From the NCBI RefSeq assembly GCF_019880365.1, contig NZ_CP082271.1, positions 1,674,001 to 1,738,000 of the forward strand: a DNA stretch of 64,000 nucleotides, given 5' to 3'. The number at the start of each line of letters is the position of its first letter. The stretch's first letter is position 1. This document shows, one piece after another, positions 56,316 through 64,000 of this stretch. This stretch comes from Pseudomonas sp. DNDY-54. Its GTDB lineage: Bacteria; Pseudomonadota; Gammaproteobacteria; Pseudomonadales; Pseudomonadaceae. The translations under genes were made by a program, and so were the position numbers. Under the pieces are notes generated by a model. It was given only the letters and a program-made list of their open reading frames with translations. It had not been told where the DNA came from and searched no databases.

Positions 56316-58484
56316 TCAGAAGCTGTAACTGACGGTGCCGACTACCGTCCTGCGATTGCCGAGGAAGCAGTCGCCGCGCGACAGGCAGGTGGTGTAGTAG
56401 GTTTCGTCTTCCAGGTTGGTGGCGTTGAGCGCAAAGGCCCAGTCCTGGAAGCGATAGCCGACCATGGCGTCGAAGAGGGTAGTTGAGGGCGTTTTCAGCG
56501 TGTCGGTGCCGTCCCAGCTTGCGCCGACGTAACGCACGCCAGCGCCCGCGCTGAAACCAGGGATACCGAACAGCTCAAAGCGATGCTGGGACCAGAGGGA
56601 AGCCATGTCCTCTGGAATCGTTGCCAAACGCGCACCTTCCTCACGTGAGGTGCCCTCCAGCACCTCGGTATCGAGGTGGGTATAGGTGCCAATCAGGTCC
56701 CAGTCCGGGGTAACGGCGACCAGCGCTTCCAACTCCAACCCTCGGGCGCTTGTTTCGCCGGTCTGTACGGTATTGGACGGGTTGTTCGGGTCCGGCATCT
56801 GCCGATTCTGTTCACGCAAATCGAATACCGCAGCGGTGTACAGGCTGTTGCTGTCGATCGGCTGATACTTGATTCCCAGCTCCCACTGTTCGCCTTCCAA
56901 TGGTTTGTAGGGCTCTCCGGTCGACGTGTTCAATCCCACTATCGGCTGGAACGACTCGCTGTAACTGATGTAAGGCGCGATCCCGTTATCGAAGAGATAG
57001 GTCAGGCCAACTCGCCCGGTGACCGCATCGTCTTTCTGTCGCGTACCGCCATCGGTCCGGTTGTCCGCCCAGTCCTTTCGCAGCCCTAAGGTCAGCATCC
57101 AGCGTTCGTACCGGAGTTGGTCTTGCAAATAGATGCCCTCTTGCGCAACCGTTTGCTCGGGATCAGCTGTCAGGTTGATGATCGACGGGTCGAAGGTTCC
57201 GTACTCCGGATCGTACAAATCAAGCGGCGTCGCAGCCCCGCCGGCTTGTTTGCGGTTGGTAAGCGCGTGCTGGTAGTCAGTCCCGATAAGTAGTGTGTGC
57301 TGAACGGGCCCGGTGTCGAATAGGGCTTGGGCGTTGTGGTCCGCGACCCAGACATCCACCTCTGGTTTGGACACGTGGTAGACGCGGTCGAGGGTGCGGT
57401 TGTCATTGTTGAGAACCGGAGGCCAACCGTAGATCTGTTGGTAGCTGACTTCGCTTTCCTGATAACGCAGGTTCTGCCGCAGCGTCCAGGTCTCGTCCAA
57501 GCGCCAGCTGAACTGCGATGTGAGCGCCATCTGTTCCGTATCGTACTCGTCGAATCCGGGCTCGCTGACGAACAGGTCCGTGTCGTAGTGGCCATACGGC
57601 GCACCAAGAACCGTCCCGCGGTGCGGGAGAAACTGCGAGGTTGAGCCACTGTCGTCTCGCTGTATGTTTGCCAACAGGGTCCATTCGATGTCGTCTGTCG
57701 GTCGCCAGGTGATCGATGGCATCAAGACCAGCCTGTCGTCCTTCACGTAATCGACTTGCGACTGACTGTCCCGAGCAATGGCTACGACACGATAGAGGAG
57801 GGTGCCTTCATCGTTCAGTGGGCCCGTGCTGTCGATTGCGATCTGCTTGCGGTCATGAGTGCCGTACTGCAATTGGAGTTCGGTCCTTTGCTCATCGCGG
57901 GGGCGTTTGCTCACCATGTTGATCAGCCCGCCGACCGGACTTTGGCCGTACAGCATCGACGATGGTCCCTTGAGAACTTCGAGGCGCTCGAGGGTGAAGG
58001 GATCGGTGCGGGTATTGGTGTAATTGCCGAAGGTTTGTTGCAACCCATCGAGAAAGAACACCGGGGTGCTGCCGCGAATCTTGGATGAGTCGCCTCGTGC
58101 ATCGAGACCGAACGCTTCGCCGCGCACGCCTGAGACATAGCGCAATGCGTCCTGCACGGTCTGTACGCCTTGGTCCTGCATACGGTCTGCGGTGATTACG
58201 CTGACTGACTGCGGTACCTGCAGGATGGGGGTATCGGTCTTGGTGCCGGTCGCGGAACGTGTCGCGACGTAACCATCAACTGGCCCGTCGGCACGCTCCG
58301 CCTCGCTGGAAACAATCTCCTGTGTGGGTAGCTGGAATGCTGACGGATCTCGTCCTGATGCTTCATGTGGAGACTGCGCCAAGGCAGTCGAGCAGAGTGA
58401 TGCGGCCGGAACGACCAGGCTGGCGGCGCGTAACGCTACGAAAAGCGGGTGCAAGACTGGACGGCGGCACATGAGCATCTCCAT
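56316..58484 (-). CDS. TonB-dependent siderophore receptor
   Basis: 722 residues. The signal peptide ends TALA-QS (about residue 36). A plug domain follows with PQSVSVITADRMQDQGVQTVQDALRYVSGV and VLKGPSSMLYGQSPVGGLINMVSKRP, then a 22-strand barrel ending in the aromatic YSF. A disulfide-type pair CLSRGDC lies near the C-terminus. It belongs to the ferrichrome/ferrioxamine/pyoverdine receptor class; the siderophore is unknown. A second ATG at codon 5 has a better ribosome site (GGAG). It is the first gene of the iron operon. Confidence 0.92.
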   Translation of the reverse strand: MEMLMCRRPVLHPLFVALRAASLVVPAASLCSTALAQSPHEASGRDPSAFQLPTQEIVSSEAERADGPVDGYVATRSATGTKTDTPILQVPQSVSVITADRMQDQGVQTVQDALRYVSGVRGEAFGLDARGDSSKIRGSTPVFFLDGLQQTFGNYTNTRTDPFTLERLEVLKGPSSMLYGQSPVGGLINMVSKRPRDEQRTELQLQYGTHDRKQIAIDSTGPLNDEGTLLYRVVAIARDSQSQVDYVKDDRLVLMPSITWRPTDDIEWTLLANIQRDDSGSTSQFLPHRGTVLGAPYGHYDTDLFVSEPGFDEYDTEQMALTSQFSWRLDETWTLRQNLRYQESEVSYQQIYGWPPVLNNDNRTLDRVYHVSKPEVDVWVADHNAQALFDTGPVQHTLLIGTDYQHALTNRKQAGGAATPLDLYDPEYGTFDPSIINLTADPEQTVAQEGIYLQDQLRYERWMLTLGLRKDWADNRTDGGTRQKDDAVTGRVGLTYLFDNGIAPYISYSESFQPIVGLNTSTGEPYKPLEGEQWELGIKYQPIDSNSLYTAAVFDLREQNRQMPDPNNPSNTVQTGETSARGLELEALVAVTPDWDLIGTYTHLDTEVLEGTSREEGARLATIPEDMASLWSQHRFELFGIPGFSAGAGVRYVGASWDGTDTLKTPSTTLFDAMVGYRFQDWAFALNATNLEDETYYTTCLSRGDCFLGNRRTVVGTVSYSF

Positions 58485-58504
58485 TGTATTGTTGTTGGAA
58501 TGCG

Positions 58505-58521
58505 GATAGTAATGCGAATAC
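58505..58521 (-). promoter_or_regulatory. Possible Fur box before the siderophore receptor
   Basis: GATAGTAATGCGAATAC, 21 bp before the start, partly follows the GATAAT-type Fur repeat. The rest of the 303-bp gap up to 58787 is AT-rich next to the receptor and otherwise plain. Assignment rests on position and gene type as much as on sequence. Confidence 0.3.
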
Positions 58522-58787
58522 GGTGCATTAATAAATAGTGCGAGCGCAAAGAGTCGTGTAAACGTAAAGATGGATGTGCAGATGGGCGATCAGCAGTCGG
58601 TTAGCGTCGAGAACGGCAATAAGGGGAGCAGACGCGGCGGGTAGTGGGGCTTAGCGGTACGGCAACAGGAGGCGATGCGGGCGTGATAGCTGCGCGCTTC
58701 GCTGCCCTGACTGGTGGTCGTGCACGAATTGCCAGTTCATCGTTCGAATTTGCACAGGCCACTGGTGGCCTGACTGCGAGGTGAAGC

Positions 58788-58976
58788 ATGCAAGACGAAA
58801 CCGTGATGTTCTCAGGGGTCATGGCGGCAAACGATCCTGATGCCGACGCCCCTCTGCCCGGCGATCCAGACGGCGCCAGTATCAATGACGCGCCGATGTC
58901 GGAGCCGGAGGAAACCGAGCTGACCGATGAAGACATCGACATGTTTGAAGATGATCCGACCATACCGACAGAATGA
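58788..58976 (+). CDS. Small acidic protein
   Basis: 62 residues, about one third Asp/Glu, no hydrophobic segment (PEETELTDEDIDMFEDDPTIP). GAGGTGAAGC before the ATG is a good ribosome site, and a strong terminator follows. No family is recognised. The acidic composition suggests a protein-binding or nucleic-acid-mimicking partner, which is only a guess. Confidence 0.55.
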   Translation: MQDETVMFSGVMAANDPDADAPLPGDPDGASINDAPMSEPEETELTDEDIDMFEDDPTIPTE

Positions 58977-59021
58977 TCACCCTGCACGCGCATACCTCCG
59001 GGCCTGTTTGGTCCGCGCAAT

Positions 59022-59059
59022 AAAAAACCGCAGTAGCCCAGGGCTGACTGCGGTTTTTT
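59022..59059. terminator. Bidirectional terminator between the small acidic gene and wza
   Basis: A-run, CCGCAGT (59028-59034), inner AGCCC/GGGCT, ACTGCGG (59047-59053), then six T. The A-run on one side and the T-run on the other make it work in both directions. Confidence 0.9.
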
Positions 59060-59060
59060 A

Positions 59061-59081
59061 CATCAGGTCGCTGACCTGATG
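59061..59081. terminator. Second hairpin at the end of wza
   Basis: CATCAGGTC-GCT-GACCTGATG, nine perfect pairs with a three-base loop, 13 bp beyond the wza stop and directly before the bidirectional terminator. Confidence 0.6.
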
Positions 59082-59093
59082 TGTGTCGACCGT

Positions 59094-60182
59094 TTAACGG
59101 TTAAAGGCAGCACCGGTGCCGATGACGCTAGCGGACGGCAGCAGCTGGCTGATGAAACGGTTCCAGCGAGTGATCCCTGCCGGACCAACGAATACCACGT
59201 CTTGCGGTTGGAGAGGGAAGTGCTTCGCTAACGCGAACGCCGCTGGAGAGGCTGCATCCAGCTGGAAAACAGTCGCTTTTTCGGTCGCGATGTTCTCCGC
59301 ACCACGGATCACGTAGACCGCCTCGCCGTCAGCCGTTTCTTGACGAATGCCGCCGGCAGTACCGATCGCATCCATCAGATTGAGGCTGGTGGCTTTGAAT
59401 GTCATGGCCTGCGGCTCTACCACTTCACCCAGTACGTAGACTTTCTTCTGGTCGTTGTATGGCAGGTGCAGCTGGTCACCGTCTTTCAGGTACACCTGAT
59501 GGAGCCAGGAATCAGGGCGATTCATGTCATCGAGGTTCAGCAGGTACTCGCGGCCGTCACGCTTGAGAATCAGGCCGGACAGATCCGCTGTTTCAGTATC
59601 AACACCGGCCTGACCGATCGCCTGCACGACGGTCATGGGTGCGGTGGTGACTTCGACTTGGCCTGCGGTGGTAAACGCACCCGAGAGAACGATGCGCTGG
59701 CTGCCGAAACGCAGGAGGCTGACGTCTACCTGAGGGCTGTCGATGTAGTTGGCAAGGCGGCGGGCGATGTCAGAACGCAGCTGTTCGATAGTCTTGCCGG
59801 CTGCGTCGACGTTGCCGATGTAGGGATAGAACAGGGTGCCATCAGGGCGCACGAGACGGCCGTTGGCGTCCAGCTGCTGCTGCGGACCCGACGGAGCGGT
59901 CAGCTCGGGATGGTCCCAGACGGTGATGTAAAGAAGGTCGTTTGCACCGATGCGATAAGCTTCGGGTTTGTAGCCCAGTAGTTCTTGCTTGCTAGACGTC
60001 CCTCTGTCTGAAGGCAGTTCACCTTTGAGCATTTCTGGTGTGATGCGCATCAGCTGTACGGTGCCGTCTTCTGTTTCCGCGCCGTCCTTGAACTGGTCGG
60101 GATCCAGATGCTGGCCAGGAGAAAAGACGCATCCTTGTAGGACCAGTACGGAAGAGAAAGCGAGAGCAAATAGTGGTTTCAT
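59094..60182 (-). CDS. wza: Wza-type polysaccharide export lipoprotein
   Basis: 362 residues. Lipoprotein signal LVLQGC with Cys18. A Poly_export (SLBB-preceding) domain follows with YRIGANDLLYITVWDHPEL and RPDGTLFYPYIGNVDAAGKT, then SLBB repeats (SGAFTTAGQVEVTTAPMTVVQAIGQAGG-like; VYVLGEVVEPQAMTF). It ends in a short helix that would form the outer-membrane pore. It exports capsule or EPS. AAGGATGAAG precedes the ATG. It lies downstream of rmd, separated by 573 bp. Confidence 0.92.
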   Translation of the reverse strand: MKPLFALAFSSVLVLQGCVFSPGQHLDPDQFKDGAETEDGTVQLMRITPEMLKGELPSDRGTSSKQELLGYKPEAYRIGANDLLYITVWDHPELTAPSGPQQQLDANGRLVRPDGTLFYPYIGNVDAAGKTIEQLRSDIARRLANYIDSPQVDVSLLRFGSQRIVLSGAFTTAGQVEVTTAPMTVVQAIGQAGVDTETADLSGLILKRDGREYLLNLDDMNRPDSWLHQVYLKDGDQLHLPYNDQKKVYVLGEVVEPQAMTFKATSLNLMDAIGTAGGIRQETADGEAVYVIRGAENIATEKATVFQLDAASPAAFALAKHFPLQPQDVVFVGPAGITRWNRFISQLLPSASVIGTGAAFNR

Positions 60183-60755
60183 GGTTCTTCATCCTTGACG
60201 GAATAGTTATTTTTACGAAGTGAAACAGCGAAATTCACTTTTAGCCGAAAGAACTAGCGGATCGATTCGTCTATTCACAACCGACGTTGACTTCGAAAGT
60301 GCATAACAACGAATTCAATAGACGCCGTTCCGGGTGTCGCTACCGCAAAGCTTGGAAGTTAAAAACTTCTTTCTATACGAAAGAGCGATCTACTCAGATA
60401 GTCGCTCAACCCTGCCTAGCAACTTCACCAGACTGTGCAGGCAGCCTTGCTGCTCAGTAGCCATAGACCGCTCCGTTTCTCCGGGGTTCAAGACGAGGTG
60501 CATAAATGAGGCGTTGATGCAGGGAAGATTGCTGCACGACACATTAGAACCTGTCTGGAACGGGCGATTGATCATTATCGAGCCTGGCCTCGGATCGCGG
60601 TGTAAACGCAGCCGACGCCGTAATCCTGCAGAGACCAGTTACGGCGCACGTTTCCGCACCGCAGTTGCACATCAATAAGCGCACCGGCCAACTTCGAGTT
60701 AGCACTGTGTTGAGGGCTCGATGTTGGCAGCGCGTAAATCTTGGACTACTGGTAA
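60183..60755. other. Long intergenic region upstream of wza with hairpins
   Basis: 573 bp with no gene. Two secondary structures stand out: GAAGT-TAAAA-ACTTC near 60355-60371, and GAGCGA (60383-60388)/TCGCTC (60402-60407) with an inner TCT/AGA stem. It probably holds the wza promoter and regulatory leader. I did not find a JUMPstart (ops) element. Confidence 0.5.
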
Positions 60756-61670
60756 TTAATTCCTGGACGGTTGTTCGATCATCCAGCGCAGCGTGTCTCG
60801 CAGCTCAATGAGCGGCGTGCTGCCAATGAGCGAGTCCAGCTTGGTCCGGCAACCGAAGAGATTTTTTACATCCGAACTGCGTACAAAGGCTGGATTGACC
60901 CTGACCTCCAGCCGGTGCCCGGAGATGGCTGCCGCCTGCTCAAGTACATACTGAAGCGTATAGGCGGAGCCTGAGCAGATATTGACGGTTTCGCCAATCG
61001 CGGCAGGTGTTTCGAGCAGGCGTCGGTAGGCCTGTACAACCTGGCGAACATCGCAGAAGTCGCGAGCGATATCGAGATTTCCCAGCTCGATAATGTCTGC
61101 GCGCCGTCGGGTGTGCGCGACGATCTTCGGTACTAAAAACTGTTCAGCCTGGCCAACACCGGTGTAATTGAACGGGCGACTGACAATGATGGGTAGCCGT
61201 CCTTGGTAAAGCCTCGCGAGAAACTCCATCGCAACTTTACTTACCGCGTAATCATTGGCTGGAGCGAAGGTTGCATTCTCGTCAAGCACGCCTTCGGTCG
61301 CGTTGCCGTATACGTTCGCGCTACTCGCCAACAGCACTCCTTCGAGATTGGTCGTGGTTGTGCGTAGCGCTTCGAGAAGGTGGCGAGTGCCGAGGAGGTT
61401 GGCGTTGTAGATGCCATCCGCGTCAGTGTGAGCGACGAATGACACTGCTGCGAGGTGAACAACGTACGTCGGTCTTATTTCTGCCAGCAATGTCCGCAGC
61501 AACTCGGGGTCATTCAAGGCGCAGCAATGAATGGCTGAAACTGCCGCAGGCAGGTCGCCGGCGGGTTGGCGATAGCTGAGGCCATGAACTTCGTAGCCGC
61601 ATGCGGCGAGCTCTTCTGCCATATAGCGTCCGGTAAAACCGGTAACGCCGGTAATCAGCACTTTACGCAT
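60756..61670 (-). CDS. rmd: GDP-6-deoxy-D-lyxo-4-hexulose reductase (Rmd)
   Basis: 304 residues from the ATG at 61670, exactly the size of P. aeruginosa Rmd. An SDR with the NAD(P) motif GVTGFTGRYMAEEL and catalytic Y-x-x-x-K in NDYAVSKVAMEF. It reduces the Gmd product to GDP-D-rhamnose, the donor for D-rhamnose polysaccharide (A-band type). It could instead be another 4-ketoreductase, but gmd upstream supports this reading. Confidence 0.87.
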   Translation of the reverse strand: MRKVLITGVTGFTGRYMAEELAACGYEVHGLSYRQPAGDLPAAVSAIHCCALNDPELLRTLLAEIRPTYVVHLAAVSFVAHTDADGIYNANLLGTRHLLEALRTTTTNLEGVLLASSANVYGNATEGVLDENATFAPANDYAVSKVAMEFLARLYQGRLPIIVSRPFNYTGVGQAEQFLVPKIVAHTRRRADIIELGNLDIARDFCDVRQVVQAYRRLLETPAAIGETVNICSGSAYTLQYVLEQAAAISGHRLEVRVNPAFVRSSDVKNLFGCRTKLDSLIGSTPLIELRDTLRWMIEQPSRN

Positions 61671-61817
61671 GATCTTCCCGGTGGGGTGAAAGTCCAATTT
61701 CAGCGGAGCGAGTAGTCCCTGGTATAAGCATGAGATGTTGCGTCCCGGTTACTAGCGACGGTGGATCGGTACGGGCTGCCGAAATAGCAACCCGCCCTGA
61801 TAAAGCCGATCGTGTCC

Positions 61818-61837
61818 CATCAGTAAGCTTACTAATG
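61818..61837. promoter_or_regulatory. 20-bp palindrome upstream of rmd
   Basis: CATCAGTAAGCTTACTAATG: 18 of 20 positions are symmetrical and the inner 12 (AGTAAGCTTACT) are perfect. It lies in the 259-bp gap between gmd and rmd and looks like a dimeric-regulator operator; the gap is too long for a simple operon junction. Confidence 0.4.
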
Positions 61838-61929
61838 AGGCCGAAGGCACCCGGCGGTGCGGTACAGGAGCGAATGCGTTGGAAACGTCAATGCGCCCGT
61901 ACGGCATCTTTGGCCGTCAGCCGATTGGC

Positions 61930-62961
61930 TTAGAACGAAAAGCCTTGCTGATTCCGGCGCATATCGGCGTCAACCATCATGCGGCACAGTTGTTCCAGGG
62001 AGGTTTTGGGTTCCCATCCCAGGATATCTTTCGCTTTCTGCGGATTGCCAATCAGCAGGTCAACTTCGGCCGGCCGGTAAAACTTCGGATTCACGCGCAT
62101 AACGACCTTGCCCGTGGCGGTGTCGATCGCCTGTTCCTGTTCACCCGAGCCTTTCCACTCAAGCTCGATATCGACCGCCTTGAAGGCCAGCGTGACAAAG
62201 TCACGCACGGTCTCGGTACGGTTGGTCGCCAGTACGAACACGTCGGGCTCATCAGCCTGCAGCATGCGCCACATGCCTTCGACGTACTCCTTGGCAAAGC
62301 CCCAATCACGCTTCGCGTCGATGTTGCCCAGCTCGAGCACATCTAGTTGCCCCAGTTTGATCTTCGCTACCGAATCGGTGATTTTCCGAGTAACGAACTC
62401 GCGGCCACGAAGCGGGGACTCATGGTTGAAGAGAATGCCGCTGCAGCCAAATATGTCGTACGACTCTCGATAGTTGATCGTCATCCAGTGAGCGTAGAGC
62501 TTGGCGACACCATAGGGGCTGCGAGGGTAGAACGGTGTGGTTTCCAGCTGTGGAATGGCTTGGACCTTACCGAACATCTCAGAAGTCGATGCCTGATAAA
62601 AGCGGATCTTCGGATTAACGATGCGAATGGCTTCGAGCAGGTTCACGGCGCCCGCGCCGGTGATGTCCAGCGTGGTCAGAGGCTGTTCGAAGGAAACGCC
62701 TACGAAGCTCTGTGCCGCGAGGTTATAGACTTCGGTTGCGCCGGTCGTCTGCAGCAGGCGGATGCTGGAAGAAAGGTCGGTCAGGTCGTACTCGACGAGG
62801 TGCAGGTTGGGGTGCTTGTCGATGCCAAGCTCTTCGATGCGCCAGAAGTTTACGGAGCTGGTGCGACGAAAGGTGCCATATACGGTGTAGCCTTTTTCCA
62901 ATAGAAGCTCTGCCAGGTACGCGCCGTCTTGACCAGTAATGCCCGTGATGATTGCTTTCAT
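61930..62961 (-). CDS. gmd: GDP-mannose 4,6-dehydratase
   Basis: 343 residues. NADP motif GITGQDGAYLAELLL, catalytic STSEMFG and YGVAKLYAHWM (Y-x-x-x-K), GDP-mannose-binding NHESPLRGREFVTRKI. It converts GDP-mannose to GDP-4-keto-6-deoxymannose, the shared precursor of GDP-D-rhamnose and GDP-L-fucose. GGGAAG precedes the ATG. Confidence 0.95.
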   Translation of the reverse strand: MKAIITGITGQDGAYLAELLLEKGYTVYGTFRRTSSVNFWRIEELGIDKHPNLHLVEYDLTDLSSSIRLLQTTGATEVYNLAAQSFVGVSFEQPLTTLDITGAGAVNLLEAIRIVNPKIRFYQASTSEMFGKVQAIPQLETTPFYPRSPYGVAKLYAHWMTINYRESYDIFGCSGILFNHESPLRGREFVTRKITDSVAKIKLGQLDVLELGNIDAKRDWGFAKEYVEGMWRMLQADEPDVFVLATNRTETVRDFVTLAFKAVDIELEWKGSGEQEQAIDTATGKVVMRVNPKFYRPAEVDLLIGNPQKAKDILGWEPKTSLEQLCRMMVDADMRRNQQGFSF

Positions 62962-63119
62962 TTTCTTCCCTGTATGAGGTTAGTTTTTTAAAGCGACGGT
63001 GCTTCGCCCTTGCCTGGCACGTGCGCTGAGAAGCAGCGAGGCATCGTCAATTAGTTACGCTTGTTTGATCGCACCCTGCTTCGCAAACATGCAGGGCGAA
63101 GGTCGTCTTTGACGTTCGC

Positions 63120-63881
63120 TCAGGACTCCTGTTTTGCGGGGCTGGCTTTTTGTCTGGCATTTTTCTCGCGCAGGTAGGCCGGGACGATGTACATGGCATC
63201 AATCCAATAACGCTTGGCTAGACGGCGGGGTTCCATGCACATGCGATGGAGCCACTCGAGCTTGTATTCGCGCATCCACTTTGGCGCTCGCTTGATCGTG
63301 CCTGTCGCAAAGGAAATGGACGCGCCGATACTGAAGCCCATACCTGTCCGTTCACTGGGTTGAGTTGCTGCAGCCAGGACTTCTCCACGTGGTGTGCCCA
63401 CGGCGTACAGCACCAGTTCAGAAGGGTGCTCGCGGACGAACTGCAAGCACTTCTGCACCTCCTCTGGCTTTTTGATAAAGCCCATCGGCGGGTTGTAGTG
63501 ATGAAGAACGATGCCCGGATAGATAGCCCTGAGCTTTTCGGCTTCGGATTGCACGGAACCTATCAACACTACACGCAGGCGTTCGCTATCTGCCCACTTG
63601 AGCAGATCGAGGGTCAGGTCGCTGCCAGGAATGGCCTCATCCAGATGCACGCCAAGGCGGGTCAGTAACGACAGCAGAATGCGACTGTCACAGAGCCTCC
63701 AGCGTGCTTTGGCATAGGCGTCGCGCAGCTGTTCGTCATGCTCAAGTTGAACGAGGTGGTCAACGTTCGGCGTTACCACAAACGAATAGGGCTGTTTGAC
63801 ACCCTCGCGGATGCAGCTCAATAAAGTTTTCTTATTGCCGGAATAGAAGTCTATTCCGAACGCATTAGTATCACTCGACAC
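63120..63881 (-). CDS. WecG/TagA/CpsF-family glycosyltransferase
   Basis: 253 residues from a GTG at 63881 (GGGAG nine bases upstream). GT26 family: TPNVDHLVQLEHDEQLRDAYAKARWRLCDSRILLSLL, then LRVVLIGSVQSEAEKLRAIYPG and the conserved aspartate/acidic PGSDL motif. Members transfer a hexose or ManNAc(A) to a lipid-linked sugar in surface polysaccharide assembly. The start overlaps the end of the upstream gene by 11 bp. Confidence 0.88.
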   Translation of the reverse strand: MSSDTNAFGIDFYSGNKKTLLSCIREGVKQPYSFVVTPNVDHLVQLEHDEQLRDAYAKARWRLCDSRILLSLLTRLGVHLDEAIPGSDLTLDLLKWADSERLRVVLIGSVQSEAEKLRAIYPGIVLHHYNPPMGFIKKPEEVQKCLQFVREHPSELVLYAVGTPRGEVLAAATQPSERTGMGFSIGASISFATGTIKRAPKWMREYKLEWLHRMCMEPRRLAKRYWIDAMYIVPAYLREKNARQKASPAKQES

Positions 63882-64000
63882 TCATTGCTACTCCCTTGAA
63901 GGCGCCCTTGATACCCGACCAGGCGAGGGTGGGATTCCTGTATTCCTTGATCGTCGTAACGGCCGAGAGCAGAAATGCGGAAACGACCGCGAACACTGGG
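63871..64000 (-). CDS. C-terminal end of a membrane protein of the polysaccharide locus
   Basis: The minus-strand frame is open from the right edge to TGA at 63871, giving 42 residues: PVFAVVSAFLLSAVTTIKEY (a membrane helix) then RNPTLAWSGIKGAFKGVAMSVE. It overlaps the GTG start of the WecG-type gene, so it belongs to the same operon. It may be the tail of an integral-membrane glycosyltransferase; too little is visible to say. Confidence 0.55.
   Translation of the reverse strand, partial: PVFAVVSAFLLSAVTTIKEYRNPTLAWSGIKGAFKGVAMSVE

Overview
The window is high-GC, gene-dense gammaproteobacterial DNA of the Pseudomonadaceae type. Its gene content and order (mnmC, polyphosphate:AMP phosphotransferase, fumC, bolA-trhO, the fadE-PA2817 pair, yadGH, queF, mlaA, rssB-rssC, tal, dusA) resemble Pseudomonas. 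The repeated GTAGGGTGG...CCACC palindromes suggest the Stutzerimonas (P. stutzeri) group. The genus is an inference from remembered gene order and repeat types; no database was searched. I saw no rRNA, tRNA, CRISPR array, phage or transposase gene.

Layout. 0-20 kb is mostly housekeeping: regulators, mnmC, pap, a thiolase, fumC, small stress and tRNA-modification genes, an ABC exporter, a chemoreceptor, an amino-acid permease, arfB and an MFS carrier. 19.6-28.8 kb is an itaconate-degradation locus: a divergent LysR regulator, Ich-type hydratase, acyl-CoA dehydrogenase, VOC protein, MmgE/PrpD protein, CoA-transferase Ict, lyase Ccl and a TRAP binding protein. The intergenic DNA of this locus is full of palindromic repeats. 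One repeat block has amplified the 5' end of ict into three extra truncated copies. The TRAP binding-protein gene is frameshifted, and its permease genes are absent at this site. 28.9-40.5 kb is a conserved core block: fadE, an ABC-2 transporter, queF, mlaA, a PilZ protein, the RssB/RssC pair that in Pseudomonas controls RpoS turnover, tal and dusA.

40.5-46.7 kb is accessory. Two 307-bp direct repeats, each carrying an inverted pair of perfect DnaA boxes, flank an orphan cbb3 oxidase subunit (CcoN4-like) with a small partner, a MarR regulator and a cytochrome P450. Next to the second repeat lies a remnant of a MotA/TolQ/ExbB-DUF2149 pair. 46.7-54 kb holds an ArsO-like flavoprotein, an OsmC-YcaO fusion, an amidase, a small Pro/Asp-rich protein and an isolated curlin-repeat protein. 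54-58.5 kb is an iron-uptake operon: TonB-dependent siderophore receptor, DUF3649, PepSY membrane protein and DUF3325. 59-64 kb is the end of an exopolysaccharide locus, all on the minus strand: a membrane protein cut by the window edge, a WecG/TagA transferase, gmd, rmd (GDP-D-rhamnose synthesis) and a Wza-type export lipoprotein.

The strongest candidates for something undescribed are the amplified ict leader array (24780-25579) and the DnaA-box repeat pair around the ccoN4/P450 module (40967-45820).
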